Source: Micrasema longulum (Eukaryota > Arthropoda > Insecta > Trichoptera > Brachycentridae). From it: a stretch of 64,000 bases of DNA. Each line of letters opens with the position of its first letter. Position 1 is the stretch's first letter. This document shows positions 46,363 through 58,175 of this stretch, piece by piece. The translations under genes were made by a program, and so were the position numbers. The notes under the pieces were generated by a model. The model did not search any database, was not told the DNA's origin, and saw only the letters and a list, made by a program, of their open reading frames with translations. The stretch spans positions 332,796 to 396,795 of the forward strand of contig JAGVSM010002819.1 in NCBI GenBank assembly GCA_022494885.1, in the 5' to 3' direction.

Positions 46363-46575
46363 TTCGTTATCAATTCATACATTTTGTATAAAATGTGCAT
46401 TTGATTTTATAAAACATTGTATTTTATAATTAATCAATAAATAAGAACAATAAAATATAATCAATAAATATTAAAAATTTATGGAATATCACAAATTGTC
46501 GATTATTATCACAGATTTTGAATATATAAAAACCAGAAAAATAATCGATTAGTTAAAATTAAGTAAATAAATATT

Positions 46576-46610
46576 TTAATCGTCTCCTCCTGTCATTACT
46601 TCCATGAATT
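46576..46610 (-). CDS. TpnC: TpnC-C exon 6 (C-terminus and stop)
   Basis: 35 nt after acceptor ATTTCAG. It encodes the end of loop IV, then [10 protein letters not shown] and TAA, the TpnC41C-type tail. Confidence 0.93.
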
Positions 46611-49600
46611 CTGAAATAAAAAATAAACAAAGCAAATATATATTTTTCTTTCAACTCAGGCTCGAGATTTCCGTTTCAGATTCCCGGTGAGATCACAATT
46701 TAAAAAAAATGTTATAAGGATGGGTGTTTTGTAATGTAAATATCTGTACCATAGCTTCTTATAATAATAAGACATCTTAGCTTGTTGTGCAGAGTAAAAA
46801 TAATAAAACAGAGATGCAGACTATTTGAGAATCTAATATGGAAGCCTAGGTATCATTAGCTGATTAAAGTGATTACATACTGTGTAAAATTCATCATCCT
46901 TTACATATTGTCTAGTCACTTTAAACAGTCTAAAACAGATCGTCAATCTGAAACAGTCTAGATTTCAAATAAGTACTTCTATAGTTTATCGCATGATATT
47001 GAAATGTTTATGGTTATTGTATTCAATATATTAATAAACAATGTATGAATAAGTTGTGCATATGGTATTACAATTGTTATTTTTTTAATTTTTAATGTTT
47101 ATTATGTGTATATGTTTTATTTGCCTTAACTCAATATAGGAGTTAAATCCTATGGAGATGGATTTGTATCTACAAAAATATAATTTAACCAGTGATTTGT
47201 TGACGAATTAAATAAATAAAAACAAATTTCAACTTGATTTTCTGATGTCAATTTTTCGAAAACATATATAAATTGTCCACCAACAAGCAATAGGATTTTT
47301 GGAATTCGTTTTTTTAACATTTCTAATATATAGTATAAAGCACACTTTACCATCAAAATCTACAGTTCCGGAACCATCAGAGTCAATTTCTTCAATCATC
47401 ATATCCAAATCTTCAGCAGTGATTTTATCATCAAGTTCCTTTAAGATTTCTCTCAATACAGCTGTTGTTATATATCCGTTACCTTGAGAAATTGGTAAAA
47501 GAAAAGTTAATAAATTAATAACTCAAACTGATAATAAACGTGTAATTTATCTTTTTAATGAAATAAACTAAAATGGTTTTGAAGGTTGTTTAACTTATTA
47601 ATAATTTCATATACCATTATTTATTTTTATGCTATCAGTTTTTTCTTTGTCCAAAAGTAATAGATTATACCACTTACAGGAATTTTATCTAGATCTATAG
47701 ATACGCAGAACACTGAGCATACATAAGCATACGTAATTCTAGGCATTTACCGAGCTTATGACCTACCATTGGCTAATTCAAAAGAAACTCTTAATTGTAA
47801 GTTTATATGAAAATACAACTTGTAAGATATTCTATGTAATTTTGTCTTAACTGAGCAGAGGAGTGACTACAAATGATATTTTCATCGGAATGTATCGAGA
47901 TGTAAGACTTAACTTTTTTATCTCTATCTACCGAGATATTACGAAGCGGGCTCTATCGACATGTTGATAGGTATTTTCACGAGGCTATCTATGAAAAAAA
48001 AAATATGGTAACATTTATTTTACATAGTGGCAACGTTTTTTTTGAAGTGTTGTTATCGCACTTTATAGCGCATGCGCATTATGTCATTTTAAAAGTCAAA
48101 TGATCTGACGCATGCGCTGTAATGTCAAATTAAAATTGACTTGTTTCTCATCCGTATTTTAGATAGACTTCTGTGATAAAATCTGTCGGTTTCGTGGTAT
48201 AATGGTCAGCGCGTTTACCTACCACGAAGAGGTCTCGGGTTCGATTCCCGACATGGTTGATTTGAAATACTTATTCAAAAGAGCGTTTTCACACTAGAAT
48301 TAATCATAGATTTTTTCTTAAATGTTGATTATTGATTGTTGAATATTTTAAAGATGTTGATTTTAATAGTACCGTTATTTTGTATATTTGATTATTTGTG
48401 ATTCCAAATTTGTATAATTTAAAATTTACAGTTTAATATTTATGTCTGATTATATTTTTTAAATTGTGTTCTTTGGAATTTTATGATTTATTACTTATAC
48501 CTTTTTTTCTAGATTGTTATTACATTGCATCACATGTCATTTAAATCTAATTAATTTTACTGTGTATTTTTTTTTTGTAAATTATTATGGCTTGACATGG
48601 GCACAGCCAAAAAAGCCTTTATAAGTTTACTTATATTTAAACGAGTGTAATTGAAAATGATTAAATATATAAATAGTCCCTGTACTGGTACCTGAAGCGC
48701 AAAACTGAGCATCATACCTTCATGCAACTAAAATGATTAAGATACGCTGCGATTGGTTATCAATGCAGTGCCCTATGCACCATTAGGTGCGGAAAGGGAA
48801 TGCTGTCGATAAAAAGTCCCCAAATCAAAACGATTTAAAATATAAACCAATGCCAATTAAAGCAAACGGTTTAAACTGTGGGTAACGAATGCCATCGAAA
48901 GCTATCGATCTTACCTCAAATCTTGAATATACTAGATCGATAGTGTATCTTCGTAATTTCTCGCGAGAATAGATCTTCAACTATGTCGCCAAAGTTAAGG
49001 TATGGCTCCCGATATCGAAAGAATCTTCTGATTGTCATCACCTCTCAGTAATTAATTAAATCGGCCAATGTCTTTTCATAAACCTTGGTAATGCCAATTA
49101 TTCCATATTACCTTTTAAAAAAATATTTATTACTGCTGAGATATTTCTCTATTCAAATAAAAATGCTTTATTCAGATTGATTTAACACGAATCAAAATAT
49201 TTCATATACATTTACGAGATTTAAATAACTATATTGCATAGTACTGCAAGTAGGTCATGTTAATTGAATTTCGTTTATTTAAACCAAATCAAATCAATTA
49301 TTGTCTCGAAACTAATGTAGTATTGAAACCCTTGAAATAACTTTACCAAGCAAACTACAAATAAATATTAGCGCATTTATATTCTATATATTTATAAGTA
49401 TGGACACAAGAAGAGAGTTCTGGTAGATTTTGGCACACAATAGCTCTAGCATAAACACTGTCCATTTAATTAATTAGATCGGGGATAAATTTAGTTCATT
49501 TTAATGTTATGGTTATCTTTACCTTCCTTGTCGTATAATCTAAAAGCTTCCTTTAATTCGGCTTGCATCGCTTCAGCATCTTCTTCCACCATGAATCTAG

Positions 49601-52600
49601 AGGCCAGTGTTACGAATTCTTCAAATTCTAATTCACCAGATCCTATTGTGAAAGTTAAAAATATGGATGTATAATAAACCTAATAATTTATTTAACTGTT
49701 TTTTTTTTTATAATTCACCATTTGCATAAGTTCCCTAGTTTAAGAGTAAAAATTTATATATATATATATATACGATGGAAAAAAAAAAGTTCCTAAGCAA
49801 CATGTAGCCAACTTTACAGATGAGCAAATTAATGTTTTAATTCAATAAATAAAACATCTCGTATTTTAAACTTTTATTTAAGCTATGTAGGAGTCGTACC
49901 AAAATGAGGTTTTTTTTATGAATAAAAACAAATAAAATAATTGGTTCTTCTGTAAAGCTGCCACACGTCGCTAAGCAACTTGTCCTTTCTTCCGTCGATA
50001 AGCATTTATCTACCGTAATATTATTCTGGTTGAAAATAATAAAAAGCAAAATATTAAAAACTAAATAGGTTATATGAATCCAATCAGATACATAAAGCGT
50101 GTATTAAACCTTGCATCTCTGATCTTTTAAAACACACCGAAAATTGAAAACAAAAAAAAATTACTATTAAAATACCAAGCTTTTGAAGTATTTTTAATAA
50201 ACACGTATTTTAATCACCTAAGTAATTTTTTTATTGCGTGTAAAACAAAATGAATATATATTAAAAGTTTAATGGATGGTCACGTTATTTTAATAAAACG
50301 TGAAAAAAAAAATATCTAGGCGTTGTTTAATATTTTGTTTGATGGTTTTTGAAAATATATTTAAAAATATTAACACTTAGCTTTCTAAACAGTTCAACTG
50401 TGATTTTGTATTTCAATACTCAGCGTATAAAATAATATCTAATTTCAATCTTAAGTATCTGAAGTATAAGTATTAAGAAATGCGTTTAAATAAAAAAAAA
50501 AGTTTTTAATGAATAATTTGAATATATGGACTCACTCCTTATTTAATGTGTATAAGGATTTATGTATGCAAGACTATGAATTTATTTTTAATGCTGACTT
50601 TAACAAAAAAGCAGAATTATTAGTTAGCCTACCTATTTTTAACTAAGGGTATTTTCGTGGAATTTAAAGCAGGGGTTTAGGATTATAGCGAAATTAGTAA
50701 AAAAAGCATTAGAAATTGGAATGATGTTTTAATGATCGAGTGACATTTTAAATTTTTTCTATTTTTTTACAATCTTTTTTTTTTTCTTGGTTAAAGGAAG
50801 TTAGTCGCACTAGAACGAACCATCTTCATCAACTTCTGCAATGATGTCAGCCAACATCTCATCGGTGAGGGAGATTCCTAACATTCCTAGGATTGTTCCC
50901 ACCATCACAGTGCCAATACATCCTTTCTTTTCCTGGTCAAAGGCATCAAAGGCGTTCTTCAGGACTGAAAAATTCAACATTAAAAATATTAAAAAAGCAT
51001 GTAAATAAAAATTAATTTATCAGTGAATATTTGGGTCTAGTGACCTCCGTGGCTAATAAATTTGACTGATACACGGAGGTTTCAGATGAAAACATACAAA
51101 TTCAATGTGGTTTCTCTAAATCCCGGGTGTTATGTGCTGTAATTCGCGATTAAAATTGGACCTCCTGGCCTATTGTAGTGCAAAAAAATGACATTTTTAC
51201 CATGGAACATAACTATTTACAGTTAGGTACAAGTATATACCCGGAATAAGCTAGTTTCATAATGAAAATGAGCGATTTCCGTAGTGTAATGAGTAAAACA
51301 TTGGGTCCGTGGTTCGATTGCCATGTTCATGGTAGTAAAAAATAGCGATAATAATTCCAAGCCTGATGGTTTGTTTTCTGTTATGAATTACTGTAAAAAT
51401 TGATGTCTCTTAGTCTGTTATAGCATAAACAATAACGATTATCAAAACAGCACTGATATAAGACAATTTAAAAAATGCTCATTTTGTGCATATCTAAATA
51501 ATTTGTTTGTACTTCGTAACTTACGGATAGAGAAAAGGGAAAGCATAATTACAATTATTATGTAGAAATTAATTGATGATTGACAAAGTCATCGAAAGGG
51601 TAGAGAGTTTCAAATACCTAGGAGTATATGTTACGGAATGGCAGCTTTCAAAAAGAACCGGGCGTACGGCTAGGAATAGCAAGCGCCACATTCAACAGTA
51701 TGAAGGCTGTCTGGAGATCAGATGTTTACTCAGTGAAAGCCAAATGCCGCCTATATAATGCCTGCATAACAGCTATTTTCCTCTATGGATACGAATTGTG
51801 GCACCTCACTAGATCTCAAAACAGCAAAATTCTGAGATTTGAGAATAGGCGTCTCAGAAGCATTTTGGGTGTGCGGTGATTTGACTTAGTAAGGAATGAA
51901 GTAATAAGAAAAAGTGTGCAAACTCCGGTGACAACTGTCATCAAACGGAGGCGTTACGGTTGGCTTGGCCATGTGCTGCGGATGCCTCCTGAGAGCCTCA
52001 ACCACGCTTGCCTAATGGTAACAAGACATTAAGTCCTCGACGTCCTGGGCGTCCACTGCTGACTGTTCGCCGGCAGTTTGTGACAGAACTACGGGACGCG
52101 AACCTGACTTGGGAGGATGCACATGAGCTGGCAGCCGACAGAGATGCATGGAGGATCTTCGAGGACACCATATGCTCTAACTAACGAGCGGACATGGAAT
52201 GATGAATTGATTGATAAAATAGAATTGCGATTATTCGATACAAAATCAGTAAAAATTATTTATGTTCAAAAGGTTCCTTTTACTTTTACCCTACGATATT
52301 TTACTAGTTACAGTTTTTTTATTGTAAACTGATTACAACTTAGTTTTGTTCTACGTATCAACTCCTATTTTTATGTAGAGTTATCTACACAAGTGTTGTA
52401 TCTGAAGTTAGTTGGCCTAATATTATAATGTTTAAAAGCATCCATGTATTTTTCACCAAAACAAACGGTGTACATGAACCGCACGTACAAATTAAAAAGA
52501 TTTGCAAACATAGGCAAAATGGTGAATGTTACACAGTGTGTAAAGTGACCACTTAAACCAGCCAATGACAGGTCATAAGCCCTGTAAATGCCTTGACTTC

Positions 52601-53470
52601 CATATTCCTTATTTAAGGTACTCTCCATCCCTGTTGTAATTTGCTAAAAAGATTTGCGTTTCTGTTTTTACTAATCGTTATGAAATCAATGATCAAATGA
52701 CAAAAATAAACACATAAAACTCACGAGCAATCTGTTCCTTGTTAAGTTCATCCTGTAAAAAATAAAAAAGTTTAAATATTAGTATTTTAAGAAGTTAAAA
52801 TTATATGAAAACATCAATGGTTTAATTTATGTTATTTTATTGTGACTATTATTACTATAATTTCTTGATACTAAGAGACTTAATTAATTATTTAGTAAAA
52901 TTATATTCGATTGTTTAAATTGCATCTATCTTAAATTAAATTTTATTAAAATTAATCTGAAATAAATTGTAATAACTGCTTTAATAACATATAATGAAAA
53001 CTAAATTTTGGTCTACATATATTTTTAATTTTTCTTTTTTGACTATTGGTGTTCACGTATAATTGGTGAAAGATGTTTAGTGTTATTATTTTATTTTTTA
53101 TAAATTGTATTTATATTGTGATATCTTTTACTGTTTGTGAATTGAAAATAAACAAAATAAAAAAATATTAAAAAAATGAAAAAAAAAATGGTAAAAAAGA
53201 TTGGAAATATTTTACTTATTAACATTTTTGTTTTTTAAATTTTAATCAATCAAGTTTTACATTTCTTTTTATATCTCTGTAAAAAAATTATAAAACTTTC
53301 ACATTACATACATTTCTACCTCAATATTGGAGCAAGATGCTCGTGTTTAGAGAGATAACATGTACTAACACTAGAAGATAACGCAAAAACACATCATTGT
53401 AACCACTTGATTATCATCACCGTTTAACTTGATTTGAATGACACTATTTTCACTAATATCAACGTACCAT
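46576..53470 (-). CDS. TpnC: Troponin C paralogue C, TpnC41C-like (six coding exons, 153 aa)
   Basis: First gene of the array in transcription order. Coding exons are 53468-53470, 52725-52752, 50821-50964, 49523-49642, 47351-47482 and 46576-46610 (462 nt with stop). The protein starts [16 protein letters not shown] and ends [12 protein letters not shown]. That C-terminus, the [17 protein letters not shown] linker and the DFDEFMEVM end of loop IV match what is known of the Drosophila TpnC41C / cockroach Bla g 6.01 group. Loop I ([12 protein letters not shown]) and loop III ([12 protein letters not shown]) lack the position-12 acid; loop II ([12 protein letters not shown]) and loop IV ([12 protein letters not shown]) are canonical, so two calcium sites are expected. 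Exon 4 is two codons shorter than in A and B and exon 6 two codons longer, giving the same 153-residue total. This is the more diverged member and likely belongs to an older TpnC class than the A/B pair. Confidence 0.94.
46655..46805 (+). mobile_element. SINE family C fragment (intron 5 of TpnC-C)
   Basis: Head partly lost; AGATTCCCGGTGAGATCACA, GGATGGGTGTTTTGTAATGT and TAGCTTGTTGTGCAGAG follow SINE C order. Confidence 0.6.
46809..46960 (+). mobile_element. Foldback family F fragment
   Basis: ACAGAGATGCAGACTATTTG, TAATATGGAAGCCTAGG and ACATACTGTGTAAAATTCAT. Confidence 0.55.
47351..47482 (-). CDS. TpnC: TpnC-C exon 5 (EF-hands III and IV)
   Basis: 132 nt between acceptor CTCAAG and donor GTAAAG. 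It encodes [18 protein letters not shown] through [14 protein letters not shown]. Confidence 0.95.
47695..47800 (+). mobile_element. Foldback family F fragment (intron 4 of TpnC-C)
   Basis: TTCTAGGCATTTACCGAGCT and TATGACCTACCATTGGCTAA match the family F arm; rest missing. Confidence 0.5.
48182..48805 (+). mobile_element. SINE family B split by a family Y insertion (intron 4 of TpnC-C)
   Basis: Intact head at 48183-48260 (TTTCGTGGTATAATGGTCAG, GGTCTCGGGTTCGATTCCCG) and body at 48670-48805 (GTACTGGTACCTGAAGCG, AGATACGCTGCGATTGG, CCCTATGCACCATTAGGTGC). The sequence between aligns with the retrotransposon fragment at 22100-22440. Confidence 0.8.
48305..48668 (+). mobile_element. Family Y 3'UTR fragment nested in SINE B
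   Basis: Shares CTTTTTTTCTAGATTGT and TGGCTTGACATGGGCACAGC with 22100-22440. Confidence 0.7.
49523..49642 (-). CDS. TpnC: TpnC-C exon 4 (rest of EF-hand II and linker)
   Basis: 120 nt between acceptor CAATAG and donor GTAAAG. It encodes [16 protein letters not shown], a VEEDAEAM linker and [12 protein letters not shown]. Confidence 0.95.
50821..50964 (-). CDS. TpnC: TpnC-C exon 3 (EF-hand I and start of II)
   Basis: 144 nt with acceptor TTTTCAG and donor GTTCGT, a non-consensus but usable donor placed exactly as in A and B. It encodes [18 protein letters not shown] through AEVDEDG. Confidence 0.93.
51037..51192 (+). mobile_element. SINE family C copy (intron 2 of TpnC-C)
   Basis: GTGACCTCCGTGGCTAATAA head with damaged box B, CTCTAAATCCCGGGTGTTAT and GGACCTCCTGGCCTATTGTA, A-rich end. 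Confidence 0.75.
51268..51440 (+). mobile_element. SINE C-like, diverged
   Basis: GCGATTTCCGTAGTGTAATG, GGTTCGATTGCCATG, CCAAGCCTGATGGTTTG and GTCTCTTAGTCTGTTATAGC. Confidence 0.5.
51565..52200 (+). mobile_element. Non-LTR reverse transcriptase C-terminus relic (intron 2 of TpnC-C)
   Basis: Two frameshifted frames: [17 protein letters not shown], then [40 protein letters not shown] and [14 protein letters not shown], then [20 protein letters not shown]. These are the YLG, LYGYE.W and RW(L)GH(V)LRM signatures of one non-LTR lineage. Broken by several stops. Confidence 0.82.
52450..52648 (-). mobile_element. Foldback family F right arm
   Basis: GGTGAATGTTACACAGTGTG, CCAGCCAATGACAGGTCATA, GACTTCCATATTCCTT and CATCCCTGTTGTAATTTG. 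It ends about 75 nt from TpnC-C exon 2, in intron 2. Confidence 0.7.
52725..52752 (-). CDS. TpnC: TpnC-C exon 2 (28-nt microexon)
   Basis: Acceptor TTTTACAG and donor GTGAGT flank 28 nt encoding DELNKEQIA plus one base. Confidence 0.92.
53468..53470 (-). CDS. TpnC: TpnC-C exon 1 (initiator ATG only)
   Basis: ATG|GTACGT in context ATCAAAATG. It is the nearest upstream ATG abutting a donor, matching A and B. No clear TATA box was found upstream, so this exon is less certain than the others. Confidence 0.65.
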
Positions 53471-53499
53471 TTTGATTTATTTCTTTTAACGTTCACAGC

Positions 53500-53880
53500 C
53501 AATCAAATTGTGCAAAAAGGTAAATTATTAAACCAAACACCGATAAAAACACTACTATGTTTGGTTGGATTTTCTGCCCTACTTGGCGAATCCTCTCTAA
53601 GATTTCAGCCAGGATACTGTTTCTGCGAAGCCAGTGTGAGATCTGATGTCGGGCCCAGGATCGGAGATTGTCTTATAGAGTCTTCGAGCTGTGGAGCTGA
53701 TGACGAAGAGTGGTAATGAATGTGGTGGGTGGGGGAATAATGCTATAATGTCTGGGTATTTCCGTACGGATAGATAGCGCTGGGACAGTGCCATTACGTT
53801 CTTTGTGGGACAAGAACGATGACAAGGCCTTGGTCACAATATGTTCACTGTGCCAGAAGGGATGTTAGTCAGATATGTTA
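53500..53880. other. GC-richer block upstream of TpnC-C, no assigned gene
   Basis: 53570-53830 stands out by composition. Opposing ORFs (plus 53438-53716, minus 53597-53794) overlap and have no recognised domain. It occupies the space where the TpnC-C promoter or an upstream leader would be; no clear TATA box was found. Confidence 0.4.
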
Positions 53881-54145
53881 GACGCATCTATTATCCCTTT
53901 TTAAATTTGAGATGCGCTCATTTTACTAAATATTTTTTATTTTGTGGATGTACGCTTAACCAAACAATTTTCATGACCATTTTCCGATTACAGGAATAAT
54001 TTTTTGCTGTTGTTCCTCTGAAAGTTATATTATTAAAATATTTTGTGGTCAACGTGCATTTTCAAAATATTGTTTAAGCTTTACAATTCAAAATAGATTA
54101 TCAATATTATAATAATGAAAAACAATGTAATTATGTTCTTATTAA

Positions 54146-54822
54146 CATATTACAGCAGAGATGGAGAACATTTTAGCGAAGGTAATATACATAGAAGGCA
54201 AGGCATCTACAGGGCTTATGACCTGTCATTGGCTGGTTTAAGTGCCCACTTTACACACTGTGTAACATTGACTATTCTGCCCATATCATCATCTATATTC
54301 ATCTATATACATCTATATTCCTTCAATTTTGTCATATATTGATATTTGTGAAGTTAAAGAGCTGAAGCTTTTATTTATGGCGGTGAGATTAATCTAATTG
54401 AATTATCTCAACTACATGCACATTTATTAAAATGTTTAGCCACAAAGTGAATACAACGGTATTTTGAGTTTGTCCAAAGGACTTCAAACTAAAAATATTG
54501 TTAATAAATCCACCTGGTCCATGATGAAGTATAGAAATTGAAAAAAAGAATTTCCGGCGTTGCCTAGTATGTAGGTGAAATAATTCAATCACACGAATCT
54601 CACCAGCATATTTAAAAGTTCCAGATCTTTAACTTCACAAAAATCAACAGATGAAAGAATTGAAGGGATAAAGATGTTCAAATATGGGCTGAATTGTGAA
54701 TGTTGTTGCACAGTGTGTAAAGTGGCCACTTAAACCAGCCAATGACAGATCATAAGCCCTGTAGATGCTTAGACTTCTGTATTACCTTCTCTTAAAATGT
54801 TCTTCATCTCTGTTGTAATATG
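54146..54822. mobile_element. Foldback family F, complete 677-bp palindromic element
   Basis: Ends CATATTACAGCAGAGATGG and CATCTCTGTTGTAATATG face each other and the inverted match continues for about 300 bp on each side: GAGAACATTTTAGCGAAGG, GGGCTTATGACCTGTCATTG, TGGCTGGTTTAAGTG, TTTACACACTGTG, then a less exact inner half around a centre near 54480. No ORF with recognised function. The reference copy for the family. Confidence 0.85.
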
Positions 54823-56296
54823 TCAATAGTATGGATTGCTTTTTGTCAATCATATCAAACCGGAAACACATACAGTTAATTATTTATATCTTGGCAGGAG
54901 ATTATACTATATGTGTAGGTTTTAATGTTGCAATAAAAATGTTGTTATTTTAAATTAAGAAAATTAAAAAAAAAAAAATATAAACGTTTTGACAAAAAAT
55001 GTGCTATTGCAGAAAGAAAGGAAACCGATTGAAACTAAAATCTTAAAGAGTGTTGGTATTAAAAATATTCATACGTGAACGTTGTGTGTTCTCTTTTGTG
55101 TGACTTTGTAAAATATTTTGGTGTTTTATGTAAAATATTATATGTAAGCATTGGAAATTACTATTCCTTATTTTTATGAAAATTGTTGTACTATTTTTCT
55201 TTGATACTGAATAATGAATATAAATTGAATTTGGGGATGGTTTTAAAAACATTGGCAATTTAAAAAATATTTATACCCAGATAATCATTTGCAAACGAAA
55301 GGTCACACTAGCTATTTGTCTACTGAAAGGAAAATGACATTCTTATAACGCGAGGTCAATCAAATTCTTTGTAGGGTAACTCCGCATACTGGTCTCGAAA
55401 CACGTAATTATAATGAAGAACTTTATGAATTTTAAGTGCATCGTAAATATTAGCTACTGGCTCAATACTAAAATAAAACAGACAGGTGACAGCAAACCAT
55501 CACACTGCACGGTTGAATCAAGTAACGAGATTGAAAGCAAGTGTATTTTGTAGATGCTTGCTTATTCATATATATAAAACCCCTTCAGACGTATATATTT
55601 TTTTAGTTTATTTGTTTTTTTTTTCCATAAAAAGATTTATATTGAGATAGAATTTTAATTACAAAAATACATCTTAAAATTAAGCTATGACATAATTTGG
55701 AAAAAATGCCCAAAAAGACTTCAGCGTCTGAGCGCGAGCCATTCCTTTTTTAATGATTTAAAAGTTTATAGTACTCTAAACGGTATTGACGATTTAATGT
55801 TTTGTAATTCTTTAGGAAGAAGATTGAAAGAATATGCTTCCGTTTCTATTCAGTCAACTAACTGGTGAAAAAATTAATTGGAAATTGAGTTAAAAAATAC
55901 TGTCCTGTAATATGTAAATTGATTAAGAGGAAACGTGGTCTCACTTTTCTTCACACAAACGTGTTCCCCCCTTTTTTCGCTGGATTATGGCACGAAAGTA
56001 GTGATTTCTTTACACGCTATATATATTTACTATTGGCGTATCTCTACTGTTTTGTTTATTTGATAAATTGTTTCTTAATACTTTGAACACCGGCTGAATA
56101 CATATAGAACCCCGTACCCGGCCCATCTTTGTGAAATTTCCTGCTTTGTGAAGGGTTTCTTAAAGTGTTATAATTAAAAATACTGGATTAAATCAATTAA
56201 AATCTTTTCATATTTATTTAAAAGAATTCGAAACATTTTGTGTGATCCACATTGCAATGTTCGCACATATACAGGGTCTCACTTCTTTTTTTGTGC

Positions 56297-56515
56297 TTTG
56301 CATCCCAACACCAACACGTGATTATAATAACCACGCTTTGTGTCCCGGTCCCGTGTTTTCACGTAGTTTACCAGTAGCGAAAAAGTACTAATAAAAGTCA
56401 CTAGATGTCAATAAAATGAACATTTTTAGACAGCTGGTAAACCACGTGAAATCACGGGACCGGGACACAACGCGCGGTTATATAATCACGTGTTTACACG
56501 GCTCCGGGATACAAA
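56297..56515. mobile_element. MITE I, about 219 bp
   Basis: CACGTGATTATAATAACCAC then GTGTCCCGGTCCCGTG and CACGTAGTTTACC at the left mirror GGTAAACCACGTG, CACGGGACCGGGACAC and TATAATCACGTG at the right, with outer CTTTGCATCCC / GGGATACAAAG. Confidence 0.75.
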
Positions 56516-56519
56516 GTGA

Positions 56520-58170
56520 TAAAAGAGCTAGGACTATTAAATAACCCATAAAATCGCCAAGTTTCATCTGCCATCTTCGGGCGTACGGTGTACAAATAAA
56601 ATCAATAATTTTGAAAAACGAAAAAAATGCCAGCACGGCAAATTTTATTCTGATTCTTAAAAAAATAACCAAATCGGCCAAACTCTTGGGGTGCGGAAAA
56701 TGGGCCAGCCAAACGTCAACTTTGTCGATTTTAGCTAGGCAAAGTTAGTAAGGGGAGGCATTTGTGAGAGAGAGACAGAAAAACAATGTTCGAATACCCA
56801 TTCATCAAAATGGCCTAGCATCGCGTATCCCCTTAATATTTTGTATGCGAATGCTAAATTTTGGACACGTCCTAGATCCTTATTCTCACCCAGATTCTAC
56901 GCGCGCATGCAAATATTATTGTGTAAATATATGAAAGATGGCCACTCTTACATTTGAAAAGTGATAGAATCTAGTAAGAATGTAATTGACTTATTTTGGG
57001 ATTCAATCTTTGATTTGTTTTTTATTTAGAAATTACGCTCACGTACACCCATTATTGTGTGCATATCGCGTATTACGTATTGCAAATTCTCACACACATA
57101 TTTTGAGCCAGAAAATGAACCGTGTAATACAAGCAGTTTGTAAAATTATCTACAAGGTCTCATGTGAAGAATTTTATTTAATTTTCTCATCAATGTTATA
57201 GGACCTTTAGATCCTATTAAAAAATGGTGATGATTGTTGCGTTCGATAAACCATTGGAACAAACCATGCGTTATACATTCTTTTTTTTATTGGTTTTGTT
57301 TTACCGATATTTAATTATTCATTGAACCTTTGCTAGAAAGAATTATGGTTAAACTTTATAAAAAATACGAAGTTTTAAACCTTAAGTGAAGCCCTTAAAA
57401 AGGGCATTTATTAGTCCCAAGATGGGTATTTTTTTTAAATAGAGATCTAAGAAACTTTTGATAGGCTAAAACACTTGTTAAAAAACTACTAACGTATCTA
57501 CAACTAACATGAGGTTTTCGTGAAAACGCCTCGTTTGTCACAGAATCTTAAACTATTCTTAACTAACTTTTACCCGCCGGTTTCGCTCGCGTGATATTAA
57601 GGAGAAATTAGTTAGGTAATTAATTCGTTTTGTCGTTCAGCAATAAGATTTTCTACGATGACACGATATATTTTTTCGGGATAGAAAGCAGCTTTCTTTA
57701 GTCTATGGCGACGTAGCATCGTTATTCTGTTGAATCCAAAATCCCACGGCAAAACTTAAACAAAAAAAAAAACAAATTAAGCATAGAGATCTAGCAAGTC
57801 AATCAAAGAAATATAAAGAATTAATTTCCTATTGATTCTTTCGACATCCCACCTTACCGCCTACTCATTTTCATATACTGTTGCTCATTGTTGCGATATT
57901 TCATATTTTTTAATGTTTTTTTTTTTTTAATTTTGGGATGTAAAATAAGTAGCCTATTTCCTTTCTCATCTCTCCGGCTATTTCTATGCAAAAAAACACT
58001 TCAACTGATCTCTCCGTTGCGATATGAAGGAATCACAAACAACCAGACAAACACACTTCGCATCAATAAAAATATAATTTATGGATAATAAGGATAAGCA
58101 AACATTTATTAATACTGTACCTACCGTTAAATTATTCTTTGTAGTAATTTTGAATTACTCTTTCAAAATC
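56520..58170. other. No gene recognised
   Basis: A stretch at 57565-57765 (GCCGGTTTCGCTCGCGTG, GACGTAGCATCGTTATTCTG) has higher GC and looks like part of an unclassified interspersed repeat. Short ORFs here have no recognised domain. Confidence 0.4.
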
Positions 58171-58175
58171 TGTTT

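Noticed and set aside
18695..53470. Mutually exclusive exons within one large TpnC gene
   Set aside because: Each of the three sets is complete, with its own ATG exon and stop exon, so three separate genes is the simpler reading.
53438..53794. Opposing ORFs in the GC-richer block upstream of TpnC-C
   Set aside because: They overlap on opposite strands, neither has a recognised domain, and neither shows an exon-like boundary.
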